This document shows positions 20,665 through 32,084 of a DNA stretch of 64,000 bases, in pieces. Each line of letters begins with the position of its first letter. Positions within the stretch are counted from its first letter, which is position 1. The notes below the pieces were generated by a model. That model was given only the letters and a program-made list of their open reading frames with translations, made no database searches and was not told where the DNA came from. The DNA comes from Lepidostoma basale. Its lineage: Eukaryota; Arthropoda; Insecta; Trichoptera; Lepidostomatidae. The position numbers were made by a program, and so were the translations under genes. The stretch covers positions 248,001 through 312,000 of the forward strand of contig JAHDVF020000192.1 in NCBI GenBank assembly GCA_022606425.2, written 5' to 3'.

Positions 20665-20878
20665 TTTTAAATGTATTTTGTGGACGTTGGACGATCGAAG
20701 TATGTGCGGGTGATGCCTATTTATGGCGATGAGGTTCACAACCCATCACACCGCTTCTCCCGCGGGGGCGAAAAGAGAAGGATGGAGTGCCGCATCGGTT
20801 AAAGTGTGGCGGTCCATTCTTTTTGCCTACCCCTTCGGGGAGACGGCGTGTTGATTGGTTAGTTAGTTAGTTTAGTAA
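20665..20878 (+). mobile_element. SINE-R copy
   Basis: Same head as 13690-13885 (GCGATGAGGTTCACAACCCA, CGCGGGGGCGAAAAGAGAAG) and the same junction to the RTE-A end, with tail GGTTAGTTAGTTAG. Confidence 0.78.
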
Positions 20879-21004
20879 TTATAAAATTATTCAATCAATT
20901 TACAGCTATAAATATCGATATTACGAATAGAACACATGTATATAACGTATAAAACAAAGTATCATTAGTAAAAAGCACAACTAAAGAAGCTAAAATGACA
21001 GTGC

Positions 21005-21445
21005 ACGTGGTGTTCTTGTACTGGCCCTTATGTATGGAAGAGAAGCATGGAACTTGCAGAAAGGAAGTAGAAATGAGGTATCTTAGACGAATTTTTAAAA
21101 AAATCTGTGTATGCTAGAGTGTCGAATGAAAATATAAGAAGCGAATGCGGTGCGAATGAAAGTGTTATGTTCAAAATAATGAAAGGAATATTAGCGTAGT
21201 TTTAACGCATAGAGATAATAAATGTAGAAGAATGGTAATAAATTATATATTAAACAATGTACAATTAATATAACTAGAAAAAGAGGAAGACCGAGAAAAA
21301 CGTGGCACTATCAAATATTGAATGTCATTCATGACACAATGTATTGTTATTGGTCGAATTGAGAAGTATGTCAGAAGAGAAAAGTGTAGCAGTCAATTCT
21401 TTCTGCCTGTCGCTTCGGAGAGACGGCTGGATGGTTAGTTGATTG
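21005..21445 (+). mobile_element. RTE-A LINE 3' fragment, decayed
   Basis: Covers GCCCTTATGTATGGAAGAG to GACGGCTGGATGGTTAGTTG. It has many deletions, for example the loss of the KDESRIN block. Confidence 0.8.
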
Positions 21446-21980
21446 TATCTATTTTGTATAAAATTCTTGATGTTTCAGTATATACGGAATAATATTGAAA
21501 ATTGTATTATGCCGTGAAGAGACTCGCAGGTACGAATGTGTATTAACCCTCTTTATATTTTTTATAGCTCGTCATGCATTCGTAAGTTGTTCATTCCATG
21601 TAAGATGTTTCTCCTTCGCTACCCTCTCGCCGTCCCATGTCGCTTCCGTCGCAACCTCCCGCAGTCCGCTCTCTCGTCTCAAAATCATTTCACCTGATGG
21701 ATATAAATTTTATTTTTATTGTTCAACGTTTACTACGTTTTTATTGCTATATAAATTACATCGTGTTATTATGGTTGCCTCTGCGTATATTTTTATTGAT
21801 GTTAATCGCCGTAAAGGTACTTTTATACTAATACTTAGTAATGACTTGTGACTTTTATGTATTCTTATTTATTATTTTTTCTCACAAATGAGACGTCACA
21901 AACATACAATATTTAGTCGAATCTTGTATATACATATTCAATGATATCAGGAGAAGTTGCGAATATATATATTTATAATA
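21446..21980. other. non-coding, nothing recognised
   Basis: GC-richer near 21610-21690. Open frames on the plus strand have no motifs. Confidence 0.35.
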
Positions 21981-21984
21981 TTTT

Positions 21985-22290
21985 TAAACTGTTAAATAAA
22001 ATAACTTTGTTTTATGTATCACAATTGTATTTTATTTTACGAGACAGCTTTTTCGTCAACCTATGTTGATATCATCAGGTGTTACAATAATATATCAAAT
22101 GTCAAATTTTCGTGATTTTTCGAACCTTTATGTGTATTTGTTCCTATGTCAATTTGACTAATTTCTTTGATATAATTTTGAAGTTCTTGCTGGAGTTGAG
22201 TTAAGTACTTAAATATTTTAATTAAAAGAACGGTTAGTAACTATTTATAGGAGAAAAAGTTTAATGGTGAAAATATAATAATACAAATAA
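21985..22290 (-). mobile_element. PLE-1 terminal unit
   Basis: Parallel to 9230-9530 over about 270 bp, including TTGTTCCTATGTCAATTTGA and AACGGTTAGTAACTATTTAT. Starts with TAAACTGTTAAATAAAATAA, also found at 27516. Confidence 0.6.
22043..22078 (-). ncRNA. hammerhead-like motif, PLE-1
   Basis: Same architecture as 9309-9344 (CUGAUGA, stem-loop, GAAA, GUC). Stem III carries AAAGCUGU, with one mismatch relative to ACAGCUGU, so it is probably less stable. Confidence 0.45.
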
Positions 22291-22299
22291 AATAAAATA

Positions 22300-22415
22300 A
22301 TTGCAAGGAACAATGGACTATTTAATGTTTTTTATTTATTATTTCTTGAACATTGATGTAAATCTCCATATGAATTATATAACATTCATGAAAACATCTA
22401 TTTTCTAGAAGCTTT
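22300..22415 (+). repeat. half of TTCTAGAAAAC foldback repeat
   Basis: TATTTCTTGAACATTGATGTA and GAAAACATCTATTTTCTAGAA match the left arm at 13945-14080. Confidence 0.45.
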
Positions 22416-22820
22416 ATTAGATTATACAGATTCCATTGTATTGGATTCTTAAGTAGCGTTTTTCCCAATGGTGTTACAATTTTTCGTGTGAACACAGCTA
22501 ACATTGAAAACCACTTTTGTGACGAAGTGATTCAATGTTCGAATTGCTCTCCCTAGTGACATCCCTAACGGCAGGTTAGTCAGCAGAATGTCGGAGTATT
22601 TGATATTATATTTCACGCTGGTAAGTATCAGAATTAAATAAACCGATTTACGGTTTTTAATAATGCCGAATACCACATTGTTTTAATTTTACTTGTATTT
22701 TTTCAGTACATTATAATCAGCTTAAAACACAATATAGAAAAAAAGGAAAAATGGTCTGACGTTACATGCTTTTCAACAAAATTTATTTCAAAATAATTAT
22801 TTTCCGAAAAAAAATCATAT
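22416..22820. other. non-coding, nothing recognised
   Basis: No gene or repeat recognised. Confidence 0.35.
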
Positions 22821-22821
22821 T

Positions 22822-23275
22822 AACTAACTAACTAACCATGACGCCGTCTCCCCGAAGGGGTAGGCAGAAAGAATGGACTGCCACACTTTTCTTTCCTGAC
22901 ATATTTCTCTCGCTTCCTCAACATTCATACATCGTGTCATGCACGCGCGTCGATTTCTCTGACTCCTCACATGGCCGACATTCAATAATTGATTTATTTG
23001 ATCGTGCCACGTTTTCTTCGGTCTTCCTCTATTTCTGGTTCCATTTACATCATTAACATGTAATTTTTTTACCATTCTTTCTTCATTCATTCTTTCCGTA
23101 TGTCCAAACCATTTTAATGATCCTTTCATTATTTTGTTCATGACACCATCATTCGCACCGCATTCACTTCTTATATTTTCATTCGACACTCATACACAGA
23201 GTATCCACTCATTCGTCTAAGAGATCTCATTTCTACTGCATTTATTCTACTTTCATCTTTCTTTTGCCAGTTTAA
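22822..23275 (-). mobile_element. RTE-A LINE 3' fragment, open frame largely intact
   Basis: The minus frame at 22824-23189 (121 aa) runs NENIRSECGANDGVMNKIMK, RWFGH-like KWFGHTERMNEERM, NRGRPKKTWHDQINQLLNVG and SAYPFGETA. The normal TGA stop is mutated, so the frame reads a few codons into the tail. The TTAG tail is at 22820-22840. Confidence 0.9.
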
Positions 23276-24160
23276 TAAAAACATATTATGTTAAGTTTAA
23301 TCACTAAAACGTATTAAAAATTAAGAATGCAGCCAGGAGTAAAGCTTAAGTTTTTTTATTTGTTATTTTTTTTGCTGATTACTAATTTGGATTTTTTATT
23401 TGCCCGTATCAAAGAGTCGCTGTTGAATTATGTATGATAGCTCTGGAAACGTATAATATGTTTTTTTTTTAAAGATAAATATATTGTTTTCAATGGAAGG
23501 GTACTAAAATATACACCAAAAATAATATACTAACGTACTTCTTCTGAATTATTCTTTTCATTCCAACGATAAGTATGTTCTTTTTATTTAGATAACATTT
23601 TTTGGGGTAAAACTAACATGTGTTAACAGGGAAATGTATAAAATCAAGTGGACAATATTTTCCTTTTTGTTCAATTAAGGGTTAATAAAATGTATCCTTG
23701 ATATGTGAAGTTCTCGGAAAATGTTCGAGAACGTTCGTCTAACGCTTATTAATTCCACGTCAAGCGAGTGTCATCCTCGAGGGTGATGGGGCACACTCCT
23801 TCGCTCACGCGTAACTTATTAAACAAACAGTGTCTCGGTGAATTGATTGTTGACAGGAAACGGTAATCGAAACAGTAAAAAGTTAATAGAAATCTCGATT
23901 CGCCTTTGCCGCCCGAAAGAATCAATCAACAAATTTGTATTGCCGCAATACAAGTCAGCAGTTTCCCGCCTGCGGCGAGTGTGCGACTCATAAGTGCACC
24001 GTCAGGCTCACACAATTACGGTCTTACACCGCACTGGTCTTACACCGTTCATTTATCAAGAAATATTGTATTGGGTGAATGAGTTTTTTTGGCGGTTTTC
24101 GTGAACGATCCAACTTTCATTCCCATCTGGATACTGCTCGCATGCTTAACAACCACACAC
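23276..24160. other. single-copy island
   Basis: 23690-24045 has near-balanced composition and is not repeated (GAGGGTGATGGGGCACACTC, TTCCCGCCTGCGGCGAGTGT). It is a candidate conserved non-coding or enhancer region, with no coding signature. Confidence 0.4.
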
Positions 24161-24172
24161 GTACTCGTATAT

Positions 24173-24577
24173 GAGGGTATTATTTTCAAACCCGGCAAAC
24201 TCCACCAACAATCAAAAGTGAGATATGAATTGGGTCTTATTCATAATACATTTGCACACAATTTTTATTGATTTTCAGTTTCAAATTCGGCTTCATTCTG
24301 AAGATTTTTGTAATTAAAATATAGGGTTTGTTGCAAACATGGCAACCTCCACTTGAGTGTTGTAAAGCTGGCAAACTCCAAAATGAAATTCATTATTCTA
24401 CTTTAATTATCAACATAATGATGATTATTTCATGACTGATTACTTTTAAAATACTAACTGGTTGAAATGAAAAAAATAAATATCGTAAAAAAGCGCATTT
24501 TATTATCGTATCAGTTTTTTGCGATTTACTCAAAACATTTAATGATGGAGTTTGCCAGGTTTGCAACTAATACCCTC
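24173..24577. mobile_element. 405-bp TIR element (MITE-like)
   Basis: Inverted ends GAGGGTATTATTTTCAAACC / GAGGGTATTAGTTGCAAACC continue to GGCAAACTCCA, about 35 bp in all. ATAT lies just outside both ends. The subterminal motif GGCAAACTCC recurs at 24195 and 24370, is near-matched at 24340, and is inverted at 24547. No transposase; superfamily unresolved. Confidence 0.7.
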
Positions 24578-24689
24578 ATATACGCATCCATGTGGATAAA
24601 CAAACGCAAAATGAGTTTATTCCTTTATACTAAAGGTCTCTTTCTGTCGTGCTGCAATATATATGACAAGCGTTCGTTAACAATAGGTT

Positions 24690-24845
24690 GGTGGTAATGG
24701 CGATAGAACGCATGACTCATGATCAAAGTGACTTTGGTTTAAGCCTGGACACGACCAAATTCTTTCTTCATAATAATGAGCTATTTTCTGCTCATATTGA
24801 AGATTGTTAAATGAATTCCTATATCATTGATTTAAATGATTAGTT
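24690..24845 (+). mobile_element. SINE-2 copy
   Basis: Head GTTGGTGGTAATGGCGATAG, B box region GGTTTAAGCCTGG, body TTCTTCATAATAATGAGC. Confidence 0.7.
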
Positions 24846-25019
24846 TTAGCTTTAAAAAAGTAAACAATATAATACTCGTAATAACACTGTCATACTACAC
24901 ATTCAAAACAATTTCTTAATTTTTTTTCGATGAAGTAACAACAAACCACCATCGCGCCCATTTCTCAGGAGTTTTAACAACAAACCATCATACGTTTTCT
25001 AGCTTTATCCACTATGTCT

Positions 25020-25205
25020 ACAATTGTAGCAGAGTGGCAACTGCTATGATTACCACACAACCTGTGTTCGATTCCCGGCAAGGACAGTGTGTTTCTCACA
25101 CTGTCATTGGTCTGGTGTAGAATTCACGTGACAATAACATGGCGATGTAAAGAGCCATTTTAATGTCAAGTGAATTATGTTGAATTAATAATAATAATAG
25201 TATGT
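25020..25205 (+). mobile_element. SINE-1 copy, internally shortened
   Basis: Head GTAGCAGAGTGGCAA, B box GTTCGATTCCCGGC, body to GGCGATGTAAAGAGCC. The middle is deleted and it ends in AATAATAATAATAG. Confidence 0.7.
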
Positions 25206-25462
25206 GAAAACACATTTACTTCGTACTTTCGTATGAACCTATTAATTTATGGTGTAGCATTAAATTGTACCAACCGGTTTCCAACCAAGATTGTCAGGTT
25301 TACAAAACTTACTGGGAGTAACAAGTTTATAAAAAAAAATAACAATCCCATTTTCAAAACTACATAAACTAAAGTTAATTACAAAACAAAACAGGAGTAT
25401 TAAGTAGTTTAAAATTAAAAGATGGAAGCATCAACTTCGGAAACATTTTTTTTTATGTGTAC

Positions 25463-25695
25463 AACAGGTCCTTTGGACCCAACTACTGTATGCAATTTTT
25501 TTTACAATATTACAATATTGATTCTCGTGACATTTGATTGGTAGCCAATCTATCGCCATTTTATTGTCACGTGAATTATTCTACACCAGACCAAAGACAG
25601 TGGGACAATCACAATGCCATCGCCGAGAATCGAAACCGGGACCTTCGGTATGGAAGTCAGAGCTTTTACCACTATGCCACGAAGGTCGTCTTTGC
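25463..25695 (-). mobile_element. SINE-1a copy
   Basis: The reverse complement gives the full head (GACCTTCGTGGCATAGTGG), body and 1a tail (GGGTCCAAAGGACCTGTTGT then a poly(A)-like run). Confidence 0.8.
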
Positions 25696-25799
25696 GGTTG
25701 ATTTGACAACAATAAAGTGGTGTAAAAACAAGTAAAACTTAAAAAAAAAAAAAAAAAATTAACTTTGAAGCGATGTTTGAGTGCTACCTGACTGTCTCT

Positions 25800-26505
25800 T
25801 TCCACCTCCTTAAATTATGAATACGTGTATAATTAATTGTATTCCGTTAAGTTTAGATTCGCCAATCCGAATTTAATTAAATCAGAAGAAATATGTTGCA
25901 TAACTTTACAAATGAGCCAAGTGCGGGTGGAGGCGCCGCGCCGGGGCTGTCGGGTTATTGCGGGGACTGCATGACAGCCCAGCGTATTGTAAAGTCTTTA
26001 AATGCGAGTTGTTCGAGTAAGAACGTAATTAAATTTGCTTAAGAGTGGGTAAGCAATTTCCCTCTTTAAATAAGCAGTAAATAATCGAGTGCGCAGGAAC
26101 AAAAACCACGTCATATGTTCAAACTTTAATTCAATTTATTTGGAGAGGTTTTATTGGCGTGATTTACGTTTCACGTCGTTGAATTATCGGATATATAATT
26201 ATGAATAATTTACTTGTGTGTTCGATTCATTATTTTCTTCTCCTGAAGGTCCATTTACACTGGACCGTCATCAGCCGATACCGACACGTCACGCGTTTGC
26301 GTTGAGCAAATAATCGTTTTGTTTGCTTTGATGGTGTCTTGTTACTTTTAATTAATGCCGATTCCATTCATATTATATTTAAATTCCAAGATAATAGCCT
26401 TCTCTACGGCGAATTTGAATGGTAGTAAAAATGGTATTCTGTAAAAAAGAATTATATACTGTAGGAAACACATCCTGAAAAATCTGTATTATTTTTATTA
26501 AGCGT
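25800..26505. other. single-copy island, GC-rich core
   Basis: 25915-25990 is strongly GC-rich (GGAGGCGCCGCGCCGGGGCT). No gene recognised. Confidence 0.4.
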
Positions 26506-26509
26506 AAAT

Positions 26510-26665
26510 TTTAATGCTTACCTCCAGTCTCAATAGATGGCGCTAGTGTAGATTGAACTAAAATATGTGAAATGTTTCTCAACATAGTAGCATATATACA
26601 ACTTTCAAATAATTGTCAAACGTTGTGTTCGTAGAAAGGCGGAATGGAGAATGGTGTATTAAGAT
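26510..26665 (-). repeat. R3 repeat, partial
   Basis: CTCAATAGATGGCGCTAGTG, ACAACTTTCAAATAATTGTC and GGAATGGAGAATG match the right half of R3. Confidence 0.55.
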
Positions 26666-27115
26666 CTTATTTCTATTGCATTGATTATATTATCAACCTT
26701 CTTTTCCTCGTCGAATTTAAATAAATTAATATTTTAATCTGGTGATATTATAAGTTTAAATAACATATCAAATGTGTTTTTTTTTTGTTAGTATATGAGG
26801 TTAAGTCTTGGGTTGGTTAGTTAGTATTTCAATTAAAGAAAGCGGTGGACAATGTTAGTATTATGGTCTAAATCCGTTTGTCGAAATACCAAGAATGACC
26901 AATAACTCATTTTTGTTTTCCTTGGGATCCCGCAATGATGATTTACAACGTCGCCGTTTTCTCTCCTCTTCCCCCATTTTTCTCAAACGCGTCTCTGTGC
27001 TCCACCCGCCCTCTTCCTGTTCTAGGGCATAGATCCACAAGTCGCGGCATGCGTATGAATTTTCTGTCGCAATACACGATCTACGCACAACCCATCGATA
27101 GTACTGATAGCATAG
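26666..27115. other. non-coding, nothing recognised
   Basis: Short open frames around 26860-27120 on both strands have no motif support. Confidence 0.35.
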
Positions 27116-27120
27116 AATAA

Positions 27121-27180
27121 CAATTTATTGAAAGTTAAGGCATTAACACTGTGGAATTCCATTGTAAAAACGTTGAACAC
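27121..27180 (+). repeat. PLE flank motif ACTGTGGAATTCCAT
   Basis: TATTGAAAGTTAAGGCATTA followed by ACACTGTGGAATTCCATTG. The same sequence, inverted, borders the PLE-3 foldback at 35233-35275. Related copies are near 3384, 40334, 51450, 56065 and 61740. Confidence 0.6.
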
Positions 27181-27247
27181 TGTTTATGTTCCATTTATTT
27201 TTTTTAATTATTTTTACAATAAAAATAATAAACCATAAATAATAGAG

Positions 27248-27415
27248 GTGACCTCCATCCTCAGCCTTCTTCTGCTTCTTCTTCTTCCTTGTTGTAGATC
27301 TATGTGGTCTGTTCTCCAGTGTTTTCCTTCTGTGAGGTAGACTCCTAGCTGTCCTTCCATCTATTATGAGGTATTCCACGAGGACATCCATTCTTTGAAC
27401 CTGACCGTATCAGTC
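27248..27415 (-). mobile_element. LINE-E 3' fragment
   Basis: Shares TTCTTCTTCCTTGTTGTAGA, GTTCTCCAG, CCTGTGAGGTA-type and CTAGCTGTCCTTCC blocks with 56702-56900. The minus strand gives a GRP...SWE/RTNP-like LINE ending. Confidence 0.6.
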
Positions 27416-27515
27416 CCTCTCTTTCTTTCTTTCTTTTCCCATTCTCAGCCACTTTTATAAAATAGTCTATTCGTACTAAATATTTTGAATTTATGATAAT
27501 CTTATACTTTTTAAA

Positions 27516-27645
27516 CTGTTAAATTAAATAACTTTGTTTTTTGTATAATATCACAATTGTATTTTATGAACGGGACAGCTGTTTTATCAACCTATGTTGA
27601 CATCATCAGATGTTACAATGTTATTTAATTTAACAGTTTAAAATG
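27516..27645 (-). mobile_element. PLE-1 terminal unit with inverted ends
   Basis: Begins TAAACTGTTAAATTAAATAA and ends with its inverse TTATTTAATTTAACAGTTTA, so the unit folds on itself. The ribozyme-like core lies at 27574-27609. CG-to-TA changes alter GAAA to AAAA, so the ribozyme is probably dead. Confidence 0.55.
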
Positions 27646-28370
27646 TTAAGATATCATAGTGTTTCGGCCAAAACAATGGACTATATTATACTTGTTTCGA
27701 TTACCGTTCTTGAATTTATGTTGTTTCTTGCAATTTTTACTTTATTTTATCGCGTCCGAATTGGAGTCCAATTAAATTGTTTTCCACCACTGGACCAAAA
27801 ACTCCTATGGCTGTTTTCTTCTGGCGGTGGCAGCTGTGCGAGACGGCTATATGCGGCCCACCGCAGCGGGAGCGGGACGGAAGCACTATTTAAATGAAAA
27901 TGCAAGGAATGCCGAAACGCAACTGTTATTAATGGAATTTTAGGGATCAAATGCTGTGAAAGGATTTTAGCAGGCGCCGAGGAAATAGACGTATTAGTGA
28001 TTCCCCACCCCCTTGCAGACGGACTTTCCACGGTCATAATTTTGCTCTTAATTTTATTGGGGGTGGATATGGGCACGTATTTGTATTGAGGCATATTTCA
28101 TATTGTAACAAAATGTCGCTTTAACTGTATACCTTATAGTCAAAATGTATTATCATACGTATGATAAATCTTTGTATACCGAAATGACGATGCTTATAAA
28201 CGGAAAAAAACTATGTATTAACGAATTAAAATTATTGTTGAAGGTGAGATGGCGAAGAGATTATTTATTTAATGCATTTTGCGAATGGAACAAAAAATTG
28301 AGGATAACCAAATCGTGTGAATTAAGATTTTTTTAAATTGTACAAATATTTCACTTTCACGGAATCGTCA
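27646..28370. other. single-copy island
   Basis: 27740-28080 is GC-richer (CCGCAGCGGGAGCGGGACGG), with short frames on both strands that I do not recognise. Confidence 0.4.
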
Positions 28371-28377
28371 TTATAAA

Positions 28378-28522
28378 ACTAACTAACTAACTAACTAACT
28401 AATCATCACGCTGTCTCCCCGAAGGGGTAGGCAGAAAAAATGGACTGCAACACCTTTCTTTCCTGACATATTTCTCTCGCTTCCTCAACATTCATACATC
28501 GTGTCATGCACGTGCGTCATTA
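28378..28522 (-). mobile_element. RTE-A 3' tail
   Basis: Long TTAG tail (seen as ACTAACTAACTAACTAACT), then the last ~125 bp of RTE-A, truncated at CATGCACGTGCGTC. Confidence 0.85.
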
Positions 28523-28661
28523 TATTTTACGTGAATCGTCATTATATTTTACGCTAAATAGTTTCGTTTGTAACAAGGGGTCATCAGGGTAATATAAAAA
28601 CTGTTTTTTATTTTTAAATTATAAATTAAATTGTAATTTTAATAAGATATAAAAACTTAAT

Positions 28662-28893
28662 AACAAACCAACACGCCGTGCCCCCAAAGGGCAGGAAGAC
28701 ATGGACCGCCATACTGTTCTTTCCTGATATACTTCTCTCGCTTCCTCAACATTCATACATCGTGTCATGCATGCGCGTCTTTACCCGAATTTGATCTCGC
28801 CACGTTTTCCTCGGTCTTCTTATTTTTCTAGTTCCGTTAACATATACTTTATTTACCATTCATCCTTCATTTGACCAAACCATTTTAATAGGA
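28662..28893 (-). mobile_element. RTE 3' fragment, diverged
   Basis: AACAAACCAACACGCCGTGCC at the tail side suggests RTE-B-like. Blocks continue to TTTGACCAAACCATTTTAA with deletions. Confidence 0.75.
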
Positions 28894-29740
28894 CAGTTGC
28901 CAAATTGCCCAGTTTATTTTGTTTAATAGAATATTTTTTAGCATTAAAACTTTTCCATTAAAATCAAATACTTTATTCCTTTTTTTCAAATACTTTGAAT
29001 GTGTTATTTTCGTAAACTCTTACCTATTGAAAAAGTTAGGAATTTGTTTTACGCTTTCACTTGAACAATCTGAGTATTACGTCGACCCCAGTCAGTGCTT
29101 AAAAAACCTAATGTAAATCACAGCTTAGGGTGTTCCCTAATATCCCGCTCCCAGCAGTGGCGCCCGGTGTCGTCTCTCCACTTTAATCTAATTTATTAAT
29201 AATCCATTATATTTAAAATTATCTGAAATAGCACACAAAACAACAACAATTATAAAAGTACAAACAACAGCAATAAGTATATTGTTACAAAACCCTCATC
29301 ACATGTGAATAAATGTCATCAATTCTAGCATTGCATTTGATAACACGGAATCTTTGACATTTTATGGTGACAAAAGTCAAAATTTGTACATAAATTGGGT
29401 CACAACCGACATGTTTATAAATCGAAAAATAAAGTGTTGTGAAAATACGAAGTATCACTCATGTGAATCCAAATGGGGGTGAATATAGTAGAAAGTAACG
29501 AAAGTCATTTTAAAATTATATTATTTTATAAGATATATAAACGGCCATTATTTATGATTTAAATCAAATCAAATATGTGGTATATTGTATTTGGAAGTAT
29601 TATTTTTATTACAGTATTATTTTTTAACACTAGCTTTACGGTGCGAAATTTAACATTTACCCGTAATGTGCGCTTGTGAGTATTCAGAAAAAAACAAAGA
29701 TGTCATTTAAAATAATTTAAGGCCAAATCTACTAAGTTTT
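28894..29740. other. AT-rich non-coding
   Basis: No gene or clear repeat. Short open frames only. Confidence 0.4.
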
Positions 29741-29744
29741 CGAA

Positions 29745-29850
29745 ATAACGATTTTTTCATGAATTAAAACACTGTTTTTTCCTTTTTTGAGTTTATTTTT
29801 CCCGACATGTTTCGAAGGCTTACACCTTCATCATCGGTAGAACGATAAAA
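29745..29850 (-). mobile_element. PLE-2 terminal unit
   Basis: TTAAAACACTGTTTTTTCC, TTGAGTTTATTTTTCCCGAC, then the ribozyme-like core at 29804-29837 (minus: CCGAUGA, U, stem GAAGG/CCUUC, GAAACAUGUC). The same order occurs at 51478-51570 and 61670-61740. The second base of the box is C where U is expected. Confidence 0.5.
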
Positions 29851-29959
29851 ATGGCGAAGTTGTGGATATTATAAGATGGATTGGACAACGATAGAGGTAC
29901 TGGTACGGTCGTGTTCAAAGATAAGGTTAAATAAAATATTCGTAGTGTGTTCTGTATTA

Positions 29960-30218
29960 ACAATTATTATTATTATTTTGTTGAATCGCTCATTACATCA
30001 TGACAGCATGAGCCTAATCGATGTAAAGGGTATTATAGCTCTCATAGTGATTCTCGTGACATGTGATAGGTTGCTAATCTATCACCATTTTATTGTCACG
30101 TGAATTCTACGCCAGACCAAAGACATTGTGACAATCACACTGCCCTCGCCGGGAATCGAGCCCGGAACTTTCGGGGTGGCAGTCAATGCACTTTCCACTC
30201 GTCCACGAAGGTCGTCAA
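29960..30218 (-). mobile_element. SINE-1b copy
   Basis: ATTATTATTATTATTTTGTTG microsatellite end, 1b tail (GAATCGCTCATTACATCATG), body, B box GAATCGAGCCCGG and head TCCACGAAGGTCGTC on the minus strand. Confidence 0.8.
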
Positions 30219-30700
30219 TGGTATGTGTTGTAGAACGATATACGACAGAATATCAAATTAATAAAAGAATCAGAAAATTAAAAATTAGTAGCGAATGTTT
30301 TTTTTTTCTTAAAAATTAATTACCGCCCGCCGATGGCTCGAGAGGGTGTGCTTACACACCCATCGGATTTTTCATCTCATGAATTTCAGAACGATTCGCT
30401 CTCTCGAAATAAGAATAGAAAGAACTCAAAGGGCCACTCGATCCGCACCATTGTGGACTCAGACACCCCTATTGTTACCGTTTTTCAAATTTTTATTCAT
30501 GTCCACGTCCGTCACTCCAGCCTCCCGCCTCCGCCGCGGCTTCTGCAGATCCCGTAAGCCTTCCAAGAGAGCTAGTTGTATTGCCTACCCCCCTTCCCAG
30601 CTGCCCATCCTCATATAGTTAGTTCATATATTTATTTATTTATTAATCTGTCTAATAATTTCAAACCTGACTTCGGTTGTCTTTGGACTTCGGTATATTG
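30219..30700. other. single-copy island
   Basis: 30325-30600 is GC-richer and single-copy (CCTCCCGCCTCCGCCGCGGC). The two plus frames have no recognisable motif. Confidence 0.4.
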
Positions 30701-30705
30701 TATTA

Positions 30706-30825
30706 TAAAACAAACAAACAAACCATCACGCCGTTTCGCCGCAGGGATAGGCAGAGAGAATGTACCGCCACACTGCTCTATCCTGGCAGACCTCTCTAGT
30801 ATCCTCCACATTCATACAACGATAA
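30706..30825 (-). mobile_element. RTE-B 3' tail
   Basis: Tail of three TTTG units (CAAACAAACAAACC), then CCGTTTCGCCGCAGGGATAG and GTACCGCCACACTGCTCTAT. Confidence 0.8.
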
Positions 30826-30857
30826 TTTTGCCTATGTTTAAAACAAATCATAATGAA

Positions 30858-31150
30858 TACTTATGGGTTTAAAATAGCGGTCCGAGCCGATACCAATAGA
30901 ACTAACAACCTTCTTAGAGTAACAGAAATGCAAACACTACGCTCCATCGCAGGCAAAACTCTCAGATTTCGGATTAGAAATGAAACCATAAGGTCTGTTT
31001 GTGGTGTTGAGGTCATAGTAAGATGGGGAAGAAGCATTACAAAAATTGTTGAAGATGAATACCCAAACAGCAAGAGATTACCAGGAGGGCCGCCAAAGTG
31101 ACGGAGAGATGGCTGGACATCATCATCCTAGGACAACCCACCGTCACAAA
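30858..31150 (+). mobile_element. LINE-F post-RT fragment
   Basis: The frame reads KIAVRADTNRTNNLLRVTEM, QTLRSIAGKTLRFRIRNETI and RSVCGVEVIVRWGRS, then LPGGPPK and RRDGWTSS after a stop. This is a recognisable LINE C-terminal pattern, with R*ADT...LRxxEMxTLRxIxGxTLxDRIRNxxIR. Another piece is at 45773-45965. Confidence 0.8.
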
Positions 31151-31780
31151 TAGGTCTGAGTTTAAAATAAATTGGAAGCAAAATAGCTATGAATCAAGCA
31201 ATAAGGATGATACAGGGTTACCGTGAAGAAAGAACTGTTTGCGCAAGATTTCATTTCCGACATTGTTGTTCCATTCCCCCCGCCACGTCTCCATGCAAAT
31301 CAGACAGTCGCGCAATGGCGGGCCAAATTGTATAAACCAATTAATGAATTTGGGAACAGCGAGATTATACATCTCCGGAATTTTGGCCACACATAAAACT
31401 TCATTAAAAGTTCCCGGTGCCACTTTAAAACTGAACGTAATTAAATCGCAGCAAAGCAAATTTCCTTAAGGAAGTGTAAAATCTCATAAGATTAAACTTT
31501 GCCTGTTACCCTCTTTCCGCGACTCCCGCGGACCCGCCCCAGGGCTTCCGATTACCGAAACTTCGACTATCCTCCCGATTAAGCGAGGACTCGAAATGAC
31601 CGATTTGAAACAGAAAAAAACAATTAACGAATAACGCAAAACCTGAACTCCGTTAGACAAATTTATTTATCGAATAATGTGAGAAATTAATTGAGAATCT
31701 GACTTTCGATTTTACAAATAACATATACTACCCGATTAACAAAGATTTTTATTTTTTGGGATCTCAGAAAAAACTGTGTA
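31151..31780. other. single-copy island
   Basis: 31225-31620 is single-copy with balanced GC (CATTCCCCCCGCCACGTCTC, CGCGGACCCGCCCCAGGGC). Open frames overlap on both strands and are not recognised. Confidence 0.4.
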
Positions 31781-31784
31781 ACTC

Positions 31785-31930
31785 GTCTTTCTGAACCAAC
31801 GTTTCGGAAGCCTTTGCAGTCTCCATATTCAAAGTGGTTATAAATATGTGGTTGGATGATGAGAGAGAGAGAGATGAAGACTGCAACGATCTCCGAAACA
31901 TCGGTCCAGAAAGACAAGTTACACGGATTA
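31785..31930. repeat. PLE-8 inverted pair
   Basis: ACTCGTCTTTCTGAACCAACG...TTTCGGAAGCC faces GATCTCCGAAACATCGGTCC...AGACAAGTTACAC in inverted orientation. The GAAGACTGCAACGATCTCC / GAAACAT order resembles the other ribozyme-like ends. Confidence 0.45.
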
Positions 31931-32084
31931 CCCCAAAATCCAACCGTGAAAATCTACGCAATTAACATAGAAGACAAAAAAAAGCAATTATAAATTAACC
32001 GTTAATATTAAGTGCCAAAATAATTATTAAATTTTCTATATTAGTTATAATTTTAACTGATTAATTTGTAAGTTAAATCATATG

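Noticed and set aside
22824..23189. A 121-aa open frame that could be taken as a host gene
   Set aside because: It is the C-terminus of an RTE-like LINE repeated about 30 times in the window, with a mutated stop codon.
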